NCBI GenBank assembly: GCA_015680685.1
Contig: MNCI01010810.1
Span: 75,425 to 139,424 of the forward strand
Direction: 5' to 3'
DNA: 64,000 nt
Origin: Gnetum montanum
Taxonomy: Eukaryota > Streptophyta > Gnetopsida > Gnetales > Gnetaceae
Below the pieces are notes generated by a model, which worked only from the letters and a program-made list of their open reading frames with translations, searched no databases and was not told the origin of the DNA. A program made the position numbers and the translations under genes. Within the stretch, counting starts at the first letter, position 1. Each line of letters begins with the position of its first letter. Of this stretch, positions 47,249-58,488 are shown in pieces.

Positions 47249-48401
47249 GCTTCAAGGGTAAAATTCAAAGAAGGATTTTTGGAAAAAGATACTTACAAAA
47301 ATATTGAAGATTTAAGATGGCTTGCTAAAAGACATCAATTTAGCTACTTTGTTTTAATCCTATGAGTTCATTCTTCCTATTTTATTTTAGTTACTTAGCT
47401 AATGGTTTAAAAAGTATTGTGCTTGGCATTTAATTTTGGGATTTTTCTAGGTTGCCTTTATAACTCTACTTTTGCACAATGTTAGACTGCTATTAAGGTT
47501 TGCCAAATATGAGTTTATGTTGTATTAGAAAAGCATCTTGAGCAATTTAATAATAATGTCTTATAGAAATTGTCTATTTGAGTTTAGAGAATCTAGAAAA
47601 TCTTTGATATTTTGAGATGATTGAAATAGCTTCTTTATTTATAAGGTTTATTGCCTTAATATTACAATCTTGAAATTGTCAAATTTTTCTGGAAATTCTA
47701 TTGTTTGCAATTCTTGACCAATATTTAGCTAGCCAAATAGAAGCTTGTACTTTGTCATTTACAAAACATTTTTGGTAGTTAAATTAAAATGTCTTTTATG
47801 AAATTACTTGTTGAGCTCAAAGGGTTTGGAAAATTCATCATAGATTGAATTGGAATAGCTTCATTGCAAATGTTTTCTCATGTCAGTTTATCTTGCTTAA
47901 ATGTTTGAGATTCTACACAAATTTGCTTTCTTTTCTTTTCTTTTTTTAAAACCCATTGAATCTTGCTCTATTTCTAATTTTTTTGTGAAACTTTCTCTCT
48001 GGGGAAAATTAGGAGAAGATTGGCAAAATTATGCTCAAATGTTTTTGTGAAATTTTATTTGTTACATGTACTATAGGGACTATATAGACTAAGTGACTCG
48101 ACAAAATAGGAACCTTCAATAACTCATAGTATTCGACAAAGTTAGCTGAATTTCTTTTACAATAGCCAATTATGGTTTCATACACAATCCAACCATTTCA
48201 ACATTCACAACAACAAACAGATACTCACGTTTACTTCCTTTCATAATTACTGAGTCTATTTGGAGGTATTTGGGCCTTGGTGTTGCCAAACACCAGTAAG
48301 CACCTAAACCTTGTTTAAAGAGCACCTTTGCATCCCATGACCCTAGTCACAATACTGGAGGCCCCAAACATTGGTTATTTCAAATGGTTGCCAACAAAAA
48401 C

Positions 48402-48535
48402 CTTAAAGTCTCTCCTTTGAGATTTCTTGTAGATGTCATTCTTATAGCTTTGTTTTATCACTGCAAAACATCACATTCCACAATAATCTATGTTCTCCAT
48501 TTTCCTTAAGATTTTGACATACCAAAAGGTCGATA
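48402..48535 (-). mobile_element. Copia 3' LTR, right part
   Basis: Resumes at CTTAAAGTCTC, matching 53551 onward of the 5' LTR (CTTGTAGTCTC), and ends GGTCGATA, equivalent to GATCAATA at 53685. Followed by the polypurine tract. Confidence 0.9.
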
Positions 48536-48552
48536 ATCCCCCCCATTTTGGT
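48536..48552 (-). other. Polypurine tract of the copia element
   Basis: Minus strand CACCAAAATGGGGGGGAT immediately before the LTR start TATCGACC (consensus TGTTGACC). Confidence 0.85.
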
Positions 48553-48850
48553 GATGTCCAAAACTTAAGAAAATGGGTCAGTAGTCTCTAGAAATCATGA
48601 AGTCATATATCCTTGATATTTCCCAAGTTACTAAAAAGCACATCTAAAAAATTCTTCCCCTTTTTGGACAACAAAAAAAAGGAGTGGAGTAGAAATCCTC
48701 CTAAACATGTGTAAGAGAGAAGAAATATACCAAGTTTTATGTTTTTGAATTTTTTTGGTTTTATTATTATTTTTTTAATTTTATGTTTAGGAGTAAAAAA
48801 AAGATACAAGAGCAAGAGAACTTATTAAATAGAACACGGTCCTATTCCCA
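48553..48850 (-). other. Copia 3' noncoding region
   Basis: Between RNase H and PPT. No domain. It aligns with 1839-2070 of the left copia remnant. T/A-rich simple sequence around 48740-48785. Confidence 0.6.
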
Positions 48851-49560
48851 TATCTTTACATAGAGAAACTAAGCATTGTTCATCAAGGGATTTCATGAAA
48901 GCATCAGCTAATTGATTTGTGGTCCCAATAAACTTGAGTTTTATGTGCCCTCGTTGAGTATGTTTAGTATAAAGTGATGATGAATATTAATGTGTTTGAT
49001 GCAAGAATTTTGAACTAGATTTTGGGTCATATTTATAGTCCTATTGTTTTCACAAAAGATAGGTGTAGATTGTGATTGGATGCCTAGGTCTTTAAGCGTT
49101 TCTCTCATCCATAAAAGTTAAGCACAACAACTTCTAGCTGAGATATATTTAGCTTCTATTGTAAAAAGTGTTGTAGAGGTTTTCTTTTTGGTAGTCCAAA
49201 AGACAAGGCTTTGTCCTTTAAAAAATCATTTTTCACTTGTGATTCGATGATCATTTGAACAACTTGCCCAATGTGCATCACAATATCCAACAGGATCAAG
49301 AGGAGAATCCTTTGGATACTAAAGGCCCTAGTTAGTAGTACCTTTTAAATAATGAAATATTCATTTAACCATCTTAAAATGAGATTCTTTTGGGGCAACT
49401 TGATATCTAGCACACATTCCAACACTTAAAGAAATTTCTAGTTTACTAGTAGTTAAATAAAGCAAACTACCTATCATCCCTCTATAAAGCTTGTGATCAA
49501 TAGGCTTACCTTGATCATCCTTGGTAAGTTTAAAATTTGTAGCCATTTATTTACCTTAAA
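48851..49560 (-). pseudogene. RNase H of the copia element
   Basis: Minus strand: LTKDDQGKPIDHKLYRGMIG then SLLYLTTSKLEISLSVGMCA (49546-49361), HYLKGTTN, then GYCDAHWASC (first Asp), DHRITSEKSFF, SLVFWTTKKKTSTTL, FTIEAKYISASSCCAQLLW (Glu in AKYI), then ENNRTINM and HINIHHHFI at about 48960. This is the usual copia RT-RNase H tail. Occasional stops. It degrades the RNA strand during reverse transcription. Confidence 0.9.
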
Positions 49561-50170
49561 ATCAGCTAGATTGAATTTAAAAAGAATATATTTGATGTAT
49601 TTGGTTTGATAAATGAAGGTTCCTTCTTTAGATTGATTGATTTGAAATCTAAGTTTTTGATTTCTCTCATCATGCTCATTTCAAACTTAGACTGCATAAG
49701 ATCTAAAAATTTCTTATAGAGAGTTTCATTAGTAGTACCAAAAATAATATCATCAACATAAATTTGAATAATAAAAAGATCAATACATTTTTTTCTAATA
49801 AAGAAAGTGGCATCATCCTTACCTTTTTTGAAACCATTTGATATGAGATGTTGAGAAAGTCTTTTATGCTAGGATCTAGGGGCTTGTTTAAGACCACATG
49901 GAGCCTTCTTGAGCTTGTAAACATGATTAGGTTTAATGGATCTATATAACCTTTAGGTTGATCAATGTAAAATTCTTCTTGTATGGTTCCATTTAGAAAG
50001 GAACCTTTCACATCCATTTTATTTAGCTTGATATTTCTACTACTAGCATAAGCCAAAAGGAGTCTACTAGACTGTAGTCTAGTAATAGGAGTAAAAGTTT
50101 CATCAAAATCAATTCCTTCCTATTGATTGTATCCTTTGGTAACTAATCTAGCTTTATTTTTTCATAATAG
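49561..50170 (-). pseudogene. Reverse transcriptase of the copia element
   Basis: Minus strand: KARLVTKGYNQ (with a stop after), EGIDFDETFTPITRLQSSRL, LLAYASSRNIKLNKMDVKGS, FLNGTIQEEFYIDQPKGYID (open frame 50056-49703), and in another frame IQIYVDDIIFGTTNET at about 49770-49725, an intact catalytic YVDD. Frameshifts separate the pieces. Polymerase of the element. Confidence 0.92.
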
Positions 50171-51570
50171 TTTCATTCTCATTAGTTATGTTTTCAATAA
50201 TGGATTTATGATTTGGTCTAGGCATCAATTCCCATATGTTGTTCCTAGCAAATTGATATAACTCATCTTGCATAGTAGAGATCCAACCTTCTTCATCCTC
50301 AGCTTCTTTAAAATTTTTGGATTCAAGTTGTGAGAGATAAGATGAATAAGCACAAAATTCTTTAGTTGGACTTCTAGTGTGAATACCATCTTGAACTTCC
50401 CCAATAACATCATTGATAGAGTGAATTTTACTAAATCTAGGCACCTTTCGTGGAATAGAGGAAATCTCATCAAAGTCATCTTCTTTCTCTTCTTCATGTT
50501 CACTGTCTATTTCAAAGTTCTTATCAACTTAAACTTGAGTGGTACTAGATTGTTTTTAAATAGGAAAATCTTCATCATTAGGTTGAGGATATGTAATGTT
50601 ATGATCATCAACTTTAACATTTATGGTTTCCTCAATAGTATTTGTTCTCTTATTAAAAACTCTATAGGCCCTACTAACTAGCGAATGCCCCAAGAAAATA
50701 CCTTCATGATTTTTTGAATCAAAATTTATTAAATTATCTTTATCATTTAGAATATAACATTTTCAACCAAAAACATAGTAATAACTTATTGAAGGTTTTC
50801 TACTAGTTCATAATTCATAAGGGGTTTTACAAGTAAATCTTCTTACCATAACTCTATTGGATACATAACAAGTAGTGTCGATAACTTCAACCCAAAAATG
50901 ATAGGGAATATTTTGATCATTTAATATAGTCCTTCTCATTTTGTTCAAAATCCAATTCTTCCTTTTGGCCACTCCATTTTGTTAAGGAGTTCTTGTAGTA
51001 GAAAATTGATGAAATATGTTGTTCATTTGACAAAATTGCTCAAACTTGACATTCTTGAATTCTCCTCCATTGTTAGTATCGATAATTTTCACGTCATAGC
51101 CTTTCTCTTTTTGTATCTGATTACAAATTCTTAAAAAGTGATCAAATACCTCATATTTGTAGTATAAGAAGGCAATCTACGTAAAATGAGAGTAATCATT
51201 AAAAAAATAATCATAAATACCTTTTCTTTTCCAAACTGAGTGTTTGAGAAGGGCCAACCACATCCATATGAAGAAGATCTAAGGGTTTAGAGATAGATAT
51301 ACAATTTTTCTTACCAAGTCATACCCTTGTTTGCTTATCTTTTTGACATGCTTTGTAGGTATTCAAATTGAAGTCTTTAAGTTTGGATAGCCCACAAACC
51401 ATTTCCTTATCAAAACAGATTGAAGAATTTCTTTGTTGATGTGACCTAGCTTCCTATGCCACAAACAAGTATCATCTATACAACTAACTAAGCACTTGGA
51501 TTCAAGGTTAGGATCATTTCCAAAAATAATTGTGTAAACATTTCCCTTCCTAGTTCCTTCTATCATAATA
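50171..51570 (-). pseudogene. Integrase and linker of the copia element
   Basis: Minus strand: 51566-51363 gives the zinc-binding GAG-pre-integrase part, CLWHRKLGHINKEILQSVL (HxxxH-type). The core from 51360 to 50750 is badly shifted: LLKPSNTQFG-like pieces, then a WPKGRIGFWT segment around 51020-50990 and FLVENVIF near 50760. 50503-50154 is the acidic linker to RT with FSKIHSINDVIGEVQDGIHT and EEGWISTMQDELYQFARNNI. Functionally dead. Confidence 0.8.
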
Positions 51571-51602
51571 TTCCTAGTGTTTAAATCTTGAATTCTACAA
51601 TA

Positions 51603-51896
51603 TTATTTAGAAAAAGTAACATTGAAATTAGAATCACAAAGTTGACTAACACTAAGAAGGTTATGCTTTAAACCTTTAGCAAAGAACATATTATTTATAG
51701 CTAGTAATCCTTTACCTCCTATGGTACCAATACCCATTATGGGAGCCTCCATGTCATCTGTAAAAGTAATGGTTCCATAATTTTGTTCTGTGAAGTGAGT
51801 GAAGTAAGCTTTCTCACTTGTCATATGCCTTGAATAGTCACTGTCAATATACCACATGTCATTTTTGAAATCAAAGAAAGCTACTTGAGCTATCAA
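51603..51896 (-). pseudogene. Aspartic protease of the copia element
   Basis: Open frame on the minus strand: MWYIDSDYSRHMT, then FTDDMEAPIMGIGTIGGKGL, then NNMFFAKGLKHNLLSVSQLC. The active site of the family is WYIDSGCSRHMT; DSG is DSD here, which would abolish activity. LLSVSQLC and the tail toward integrase are well kept. Confidence 0.92.
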
Positions 51897-51977
51897 GTTC
51901 CTTTCAGCCTCCTTTTATTTTTATTTCCAATCCTACAAAGTTTCTTGCCCAGATTGCTTTTGCAAAGATCAAGTATA

Positions 51978-52580
51978 CTAATTCATTTTAAGATAGCAAA
52001 ATGCTTGAATATGACCAAATTTTCCACAAAAGAAACAATTTAAAATTTTAGGTTTCAACTTTTTACCAAACCTGGATTGATTTTCTTTTGTAGAACCTTT
52101 CAAATATCCATCTTTTTGCATTTGGACTTTGATTATCTCTAAATAGTTCTTGCTCATTTGCTCAATCACATTGGTTAGTCTTTGAATCTTAGCCTTAAGG
52201 TTTGAGTTTTCTTTCTTGAGATAAGAACATTCATCATTAAGAATTGTAATTTTCATTTCCTTGATATGTAAAACATCTTTCATTTCAACACATAAGCTTT
52301 GAAAAGAAATAACTTCATGGAAAAACATCCCATACCTTTCTTTAAAGGAAATGTCATTCTTTGACCTTGTCATTCAGATTACCATAATTTTTATCAACCT
52401 TATAGGTATAGTCTCCTCTATTTTTGATGTAAAGAATGGAATGAGAAACTTACCTTTATAGTAGATGTGATATAGGAATTGAGTACAACAATTGATGAAG
52501 CATATTAGTCTCCTTGTCCTAATGTGTCTAATGTTGATAACCCCTTCCATTTTCACTCTTGGAAGTTGATGTAGAAGCAA
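51978..52580 (-). pseudogene. gag of the copia element
   Basis: The open frame 52373-51978 has a heptad-rich coiled coil (ILNDECSYLKKENSNLKAKI) and a complete zinc knuckle CFFCGKFGHIQAFC (C-x2-C-x4-H-x4-C). A Lys-rich stretch lies between. 52560-52380 is the broken N-terminal part; the leader and PBS are at its right. Total gag is shorter than the SIRE norm, so internal deletion is likely. Confidence 0.85.
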
Positions 52581-52589
52581 GAGTACCAA

Positions 52590-52601
52590 GCTCCGATCCC
52601 A
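52590..52601 (-). other. Primer-binding site of the copia element
   Basis: Minus strand TGGGATCGGAGC, two bases from the LTR end. The plant copia PBS complementary to initiator tRNA-Met is TGGTATCAGAGC; two differences. Confidence 0.85.
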
Positions 52602-52603
52602 CT

Positions 52604-53685
52604 TGAGGATTATTAAACTTAGAAGGGGGGGATGAATAAGTTTCTCGACAAAAATCAATCATCACAAAAATAAAAACACACCCAAAATTATGTGGTTTTC
52701 CAACTTGGATACTCCACACTTGAAGGGTAGATCTCTTGCACATCTCCAGACTTTGTTTCTCTCAAAATGTGCTTTGGAGAGCACCACACCCTATACAAGC
52801 TTTAAGCTTCACTCTATACTGTTTCATCACCATGAATACACTCAACCTAGCTAGGTCTTGACAAGCTCAAAGACAATGCCTTCTTGTAAGAAGCACATCA
52901 ACCCTAGTGGGGCAACAAGAAAGAGAAACAAAAATTACAAGGAAAGAATGCAACTAATTTACTAGTCCTTGTACCTTGAGGTATAGTACAATATAATCAC
53001 TACAATAGTACAAATGATGGTACAATAAGGTACACAAATAAAGTACAAAATGATTTCTTGATGTTGACACTTGCTTGTTCAAAAACTTGTCCAATGCCTA
53101 AGAGAATGAATTTTTCTTATAGCCTTGAAGTTTTCAAAATCACTTGGAATTCATGAAACAACTATCTAATGGCTAGTGAAGACATCTTCTTTAAGATGGA
53201 GATGTCTCTCTGCAATAGACTTCAATTCTTGGGGGATGTCTCTTCTCCAAAGGAGACATCTTTGATGAGACATCTCTAGGGAGATGCATTCTCCTGAAAG
53301 TAGATGTCTCTTATTTTTTGAAATTGTCTTCTCTGGGTCTTTTGTACTTTGGCCAATATGTCTTCTTTTTTGGAATTGTCTTCTCTAGGTCTTCTGCACT
53401 TCAACCAAGACATCTTCTGCACTTCGACCAAGATGTCTTCTACTTCTATGAGATATCTTTTCCACTTTTGAACATTGATTCTTGAAGCTTCCCCTCAATC
53501 ATTGGAGCATCTTCTTGTAGTCTTCTTTACTTGTCCATGCTTCCTTGAAACCTTGTAGTCTCCACTTTGAGATTTCTTGTAGATGTCATTCTTATAGCTC
53601 TCTTTTATCCCTGCAAAACATCACATTCCACAACAATCTATGTTCTCCGTTTTTCTTAAGGTTTTGACATATCAAAAGATCAATA
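52604..53685 (-). mobile_element. Copia 5' LTR
   Basis: 1082 bp from TGAGGATTATTAAAC (left) to GATCAATA (right), read on the minus strand as TATTGATC ... TCCTCA (decayed TG...CA). Paired with 44063-44996 plus 48402-48535. Contains several AGATGTCT/AGACATCT motifs at 53200-53460 that are more numerous than in the 3' LTR. Confidence 0.92.
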
Positions 53686-53690
53686 GAAAA

Positions 53691-53748
53691 GCCATAGAAT
53701 GCACCCAAAACTCTAGCTTATGTAGAAAAAGTCAAAGTAAGTATAATA
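53691..53748 (-). mobile_element. H-family 5' LTR, right part
   Basis: Continues the LTR broken at 44062: 'atagaatgcacccaaaactc' matches 58309 onward. Ends GTATAATA at 53748. From 53749 the sequence aligns with the Athila pro-RT linker of G2 (23745 onward), so the H element's insertion edge is sharp. Confidence 0.85.
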
Positions 53749-54568
53749 ACCTACTCCATCTCATCTAGCATCTTTACATATTAACTAGTTAGGGCTTCTT
53801 CCAGTTCCATGCAAATTGATGATTGAAAACTCTAGTTTACTATCAACCATCAAGTTTCTTGTTTAGTGACTATTGTGTACAAGTACTTTTGCACACACAT
53901 CTTCTCTTCACAAGAATTTCATGTTGTGATACTTCTTTATTTAACTATACATTCTCTCTACATATAGTTGCATGTCATGTTACTACGTACAATACATAAA
54001 AATCATCTCCTCTTGATTTATCCATGTTTGTTCTTCTTGAAAATTTTCAAGAACATATCCTTAATTCCAAGCTTGGCATTAATGGGATTTAGCCAAGTGC
54101 TTCTCATGATGATGCAAAATCCCTCCTTTTAGTTATCTACTTGAATCATCAGAAATTTTTTTGGATAGGAACATCCATTGATGATGGCCGCAATGTCTTC
54201 CACCTATTCCAAAGAAATAGTGATGGACTAGTTTGCAAGCTCTAATCCAATGTTGTATTTTTTGAGGGGTGGTAGATTCCATGCTTTGTACATCTCTTAG
54301 GAGATCATATTAATGTTAAAACATAAGTATAATAAAGCCTTACATGATGCATTTATGCAATCTACAAGTAATCTAGAAGACTTCTAGGATCTTTTCTTTT
54401 CCTAGAAAGAATAATTGTTTTGATTCAATAAGTAACAACTTGGATTAGCATGACAATTGATACATTTGAACTTTGGTTTAAAGGTGACTCATATGAGATA
54501 TTAGAGGACTTTAGCATTGATCTGGAATCCACAACCACTAATGCATACATTGATTTAGATGAACTAAT
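53749..54568 (-). pseudogene. Athila-like protease region (fragment K)
   Basis: Aligns with G2 23740-24560. Minus strand reads LELAN, SITISLE, VEDIAAIINGCSYPKKFLMI, QVDN, EGFCIIMRSTWLNPINAKLG and IKDMFLKIF (about 54270-54010), the protease C-terminal two thirds. The active-site end near 54330 is degraded. It is cut on the left by the H LTR (53748) and on the right by the plus-oriented H LTR (54569). The open frame 54450-54680 (plus) is antisense. Confidence 0.75.
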
Positions 54569-55895
54569 TGTTATACCCACTTTGGATTTTTTGCATAAGT
54601 TAAAGTTTTGGGTACATTTTATGGCTTCTCAGTTCAAAGTCATATTTAGTAGTTTAAATTCAAGATCTTGCATCATCTAAAATGTGGCTTTTTATCTCCA
54701 TATTTAGATTTTTCAAGAAGTGACATTTCACATCATCTACAATATTATGTTTGGTTACTTATTTGTGGTCTTTAGTTTTGACATTTGGTGTCAACTTCTT
54801 TGTCAATCCTAACTCCAAGTTTGTGGAGAAATTTACTTCTTATAATATACAATGTCATTTATACTTTTTGACATCCTATGTCAACCTACTTTTGATGTCT
54901 GACATAATTTTTTACAACAATTATTTATACATCAATTCTCCTATCTAGAATGTTTTAGAAGATTTTATGCACCAAATGCATCATTTCTTCATAATCCATG
55001 AGGCATTTTCAGCCTATAAATAATAGGATACTCCTAAATGGAAAGGGTTTGGCTTTTGGATCATTTTTTTGGATTTATTTTGCATCTTTATAATTGTTTT
55101 TACTACTAGGCAGTTTGCTCCTTGCATTTGAATGATTTGGAAATCATTTGAAAGAATCAACCTCTCTACAAAACAATCATTCTCTCACTAAAGATATTTT
55201 AATTGTTTCATGATTTTTCTTCCTTTCCCCTACTAACACATTCGTATTCCATTCATGCTATCCTCTTAACACATGAAGAATCAATGAGAATAAGGTCAAC
55301 ATACCGATGTAATCTAAATCTTTTCTTGTTAGCTCTAGAATCTATAGTAATTCTTGTTAGATTTGCATTAGGCACACATACCAAGGAAAGAGAAAATGTG
55401 GTAACATAGCTCTTTTTTTAATGTCTTTGACCCCTAATCCATTTCATAGGATCCCCATAGCAAAATCTAGGTTTTTCTTTCTCTATAATTCTAATTTTCC
55501 TATTTCAATTTCCTATTTTTAATATTGTACTAGATCTATTTTAAGCATTTTTCTCTTGGGTCTAGCTTTTAATAGATTGTATTTACTTTCTTTTCTACAC
55601 TCTATTTCATTACTTTCACTACCAACCACATGCACATTTTGTTTTATTTCATTCTATATTGCATATGCATTTTCTATGTATTTTTGTTCAATTAGCTATT
55701 CCACACATGATATTTTTCTCTGTATATTCACTTGCATTTAGCAAAAATTCTATCTCAAGTTGTTATATTTTCTTTTTTCCAATGATATAAAAGTCTCATT
55801 TTGATTTAAGAAAATTGATTTTTCTTAGAATTTTTAGTGATCATGAGATTTCCTAGCTTAGTTTTGTATTAGGTTGTGTTAGATCTTGTATCACA
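54569..55895 (+). mobile_element. H-family LTR in opposite orientation inside K
   Basis: 1327 bp, reverse complement of 57037-58360 throughout: starts TGTTATACCCACTTTGG (58360 end reversed: TATTGTACCCACTTTGGC), has 'gtgacatttcacatcatc' and TAGAAGATTTT blocks, and ends GATCTTGTATCACA. TATAAATAA at 55015-55023. No element body is evident on its right, so it may be a solo LTR. Flanks CTAAT (left) and CTTAA (right) are not a clean duplication. Open frames inside are LTR sequence. Confidence 0.8.
55015..55023 (+). promoter_or_regulatory. TATA box of the plus-oriented H LTR
   Basis: TATAAATAA in the context CAGCC...TAGGATACTCC. The same context occurs on the minus strand of the other H LTRs (near 43660 and 57910). 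Confidence 0.65.
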
Positions 55896-57036
55896 CTTAA
55901 CTTCACTTCAACTATACTAGCTAGTCTAAAGAAGAACATTTCCAAGGCTTGCACTTAGATTCACTTCAACTATTATCTACTTGCATGTTTACAACTATAA
56001 TATCATGATTTTATAATAATTATGAAGGTAGCTCACCTTGCATTTATAGAAATGATACTTAAGGAAGAGAAGCGTGTAATGGTTAAGGATGCATGGAAGG
56101 TAGATGTAAAGGGTAAGTGTGTGATTTACCTTTATGAGTAGAAGGCTTGTGATATTCTAGTGGATAGTAGTAGTGGAAGATGTGAGTTTGAATAACTACA
56201 CTACTAGGAGAAATAAATTATTGGACATAATAGTCATACAAATCTAGCTTCTTGTAAGGATATTGTTGTCTTGGTTATGGCATCATCCATGATTGTGGCT
56301 TTTGCTACTACTAATAATACTACTCTTGAGATTGAGGTGAAGCCCCACTTAGATAGTATTATTAATTATGAAACTACATGTAGTTTCCTTGTGGATAATG
56401 CAACCTCCTAGGTAGTTTTTTTTAATGAATCTTGTGTTCAATGCATATGCCCATGACTCTTGTAAATGTGACACAATAGGAAAACATCCCTTACGATATT
56501 CGTGCATGCACAAGTAGATCCATCATCATCAATTAAATTTAAGTTAGCAGTCTCCTCAACAATAGAAGCTTTTTCTTTTTACCTATATATGTCATTCCTT
56601 ATTCTCTTTTCCTTTTCCTTGTCCTTTTCACATGCAAGTGCTTGCTTCATTTTCTTCTTTACTATTTTGAGTGCATTTGAAAATTTTTCATCGACTAAAT
56701 CCAACATTTTCCACCTTTACTGTAACGTTTGAAATTGATATTTGGATTAGAAAATATTTTTACTGAATCACCTCATCCATAGGGCCTTAATACTTTCTTA
56801 TATCACACACACATACATCCCTTTTGCAAAAATAGGGGTCTCGATTGTATTCTTCTATGCTTTTTCTCCTTTTTAATTCTCCTTTTCTTTTGCTAGTTGA
56901 TGCACACTCATCTCTAAAAGTCTTCCTTGAGCATAAATCCTGAGAATTTCTCTTATTTTATTTTTGGAACCATCTACAATATTCTTTAACTACTTCCTTT
57001 CATAAAATCCATGGCCAATGTTGCGGTAAAGATCAT
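55896..57036 (-). pseudogene. Athila-like gag region (fragment K)
   Basis: 56250-57036 aligns by eye on the minus strand with G2 gag (24890-25700): 'gtaaatgtgacacaatagg' against 'gcaagtgtgacataatagg', and a block around 56800-57000 against 25440-25690. 55896-56230 is less certain and could instead be a leader of the H LTR. Frames are heavily broken. It stops at ATCAT (57032-57036), next to the H-family 3' LTR. Confidence 0.65.
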
Positions 57037-58360
57037 TGTAATATGAGATCTAACAAAATCTAACACAAAACTAAGCTAGATAATCTTATGGGCACCAAAC
57101 AGCCCAAGAAAATTAATTTTCCTTAAATTGAAAGAAAACTTACAAATTATTAGAAAAAATTTGTCAATTTGAGATAAGTATTTGTTTTTCTAAACACTAG
57201 TAGAAATAAATAAGAAAACAACGTGCATGAAATGGCTAATAAAACAAAAATAAACATAATGTGTGTGCAATACGAATCAAAACGAAACAAAATATGCATG
57301 TGGCAAGGAAAAATAATGAAATACAGAGTAGAAGAGAAAATAGATCCAATTCATTGAAAATTTTACCTAAAAGAAAATGCTTAGAATAGATTTAGTACAA
57401 TGCTTGAAACAGGAAAAACTAAAAATGGACAACATCAAGACTATAGAGAAAAGAGAATTCTAGAATCTACTGTACGGATCTTGAGAAGTGGATAAGGGAT
57501 TAGAGATGTTAAGAAAGAAGTTGTGTTACCCAATTCTCTCTCTGATGCATATGTCTGATGAAGATCTAACAAGAATTTTGGAGATTCTAGAGCAAAGGAA
57601 AAATGTTAGATTAGATCGGTGTGTTGATCTAATTCTGAATGATGCTCTATGTTTTAGAAGAATAGCATGAAAGTAATACAAATACATTAGTATGGGAGAG
57701 AAAAAGAAATTAGAGGAGTTAATATCTCTAGAAAGTGAATAGTTATTCTGCAAGACACTTCACCTTTAGAAAGATTTCCAAATCGTTAGCAAGCAAAGAG
57801 TTAGCTATGCTTAGTAGCAGAGATAGTTGGGAAGGAGCTAAATGGATGCTTACAAAGCCACACACATGAATCCAAATGAAAACCTCTTTCCATTTAGGAG
57901 TATCCTCCTATTTATATGATAAAAATGACTTATAGATTGTGAAGAAATAATGTATTGGGGCCCCAAAATCTTCTAGAAGATCATAGATAGGAGAAATGAC
58001 ATGTAGATGGTTGATGTCAAAATGACGTTAGACATCAAAAGTCAAATTGATATGAGATGTTGACAGATTAAATTACACTACACATTGAGAAGTTGTTTTT
58101 GCAAAATGTTAAAGTGAGGAACAATGTAGGAGTTGATGCTAGACATCCAAACTAAAGATAATAGATGAGTAACCAAAAATGACATTGTAGATGATGTGTG
58201 ATATTACTTCTAGAAAAAGATGAAGATGAAGAGCAGAAATCACATTGTAGATGACATAGGACATTAAAGTTTAACTAGTAAAAATAACTATAAGTTAAGA
58301 AGTCATAAAATGTACCCAAAACTCTAGCTCATGCAAAAAAAAGCCAAAGTGGGTACAATA
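57037..58360 (-). mobile_element. H-family 3' LTR of the right-hand element
   Basis: 1324 bp. Left edge TGTAATATGAGATC abuts K gag; right edge GGGTACAATA is followed by the polypurine tract, so the element body is to the right on the minus strand. A TATA region is near 57910 (minus). Open frame 57488-57753 belongs to the LTR. Confidence 0.88.
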
Positions 58361-58374
58361 TTACCCCCTCTTGA
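58361..58374 (-). other. Polypurine tract of the right-hand H element
   Basis: Minus strand TCAAGAGGGGGTAA directly before TATTGTACCC, the start of the LTR. Same arrangement as G0 (12534-12544). Confidence 0.85.
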
Positions 58375-58488
58375 TGAATACTATTAAAAACCTGAAGAAG
58401 AACTCATCAATAATGAATACTAGCTAGAAGATGCTTGCAAGAGGATTAAATGAAGTGTAATAGATAGGGTAGAAGATTTGGGACATTT

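Larger units (their letters stand above)
44997..48396 (+). mobile_element. Solo LTR of the G1 family carrying host sequence
   Basis: A 3400-bp unit flanked by GAAAC (44992-44996) and AAAAC (48397-48401), a 5-bp duplication with one difference. It starts TATTGGCACATTTTGGCC, alignable with the G1 LTR start TGTTGTCACATTTGCACC, and its right 1.3 kb (47090-48396) follows the G1 LTR to GGTTGCCAACA. The middle (about 45100-47085) has no counterpart in G1 LTRs: it holds the ABC-transporter fragment and the CpG-rich island. Orientation plus by TATA. Confidence 0.82.
44063..53685 (-). mobile_element. SIRE-type Ty1/copia element inserted in an H LTR
   Basis: Bounded by perfect 5-bp duplications GAAAA (44058-44062 and 53686-53690). 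The 5' LTR is 52604-53685 (1082 bp). The 3' LTR is 44063-44996 plus 48402-48535 (1068 bp) once the 3.4-kb insert 44997-48396 and its duplicated flank are removed. The internal region is 4.07 kb with gag, protease, integrase, RT and RNase H in copia order on the minus strand, PBS at 52590-52601 and PPT at 48536-48552. The coiled-coil gag with CFFCGKFGH zinc knuckle suggests the SIRE/Maximus lineage. Confidence 0.93.

Noticed and set aside
53691-58360. A three-LTR tandem H element (LTR, gag-pro, LTR, pol) sharing the 57037-58360 LTR.
   Set aside because: The DNA right of 53748 aligns with the Athila pro-RT linker of G2 rather than with an H polypurine tract, and the DNA left of 57037 is Athila gag. 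So the pieces between the LTRs are host K, not H.
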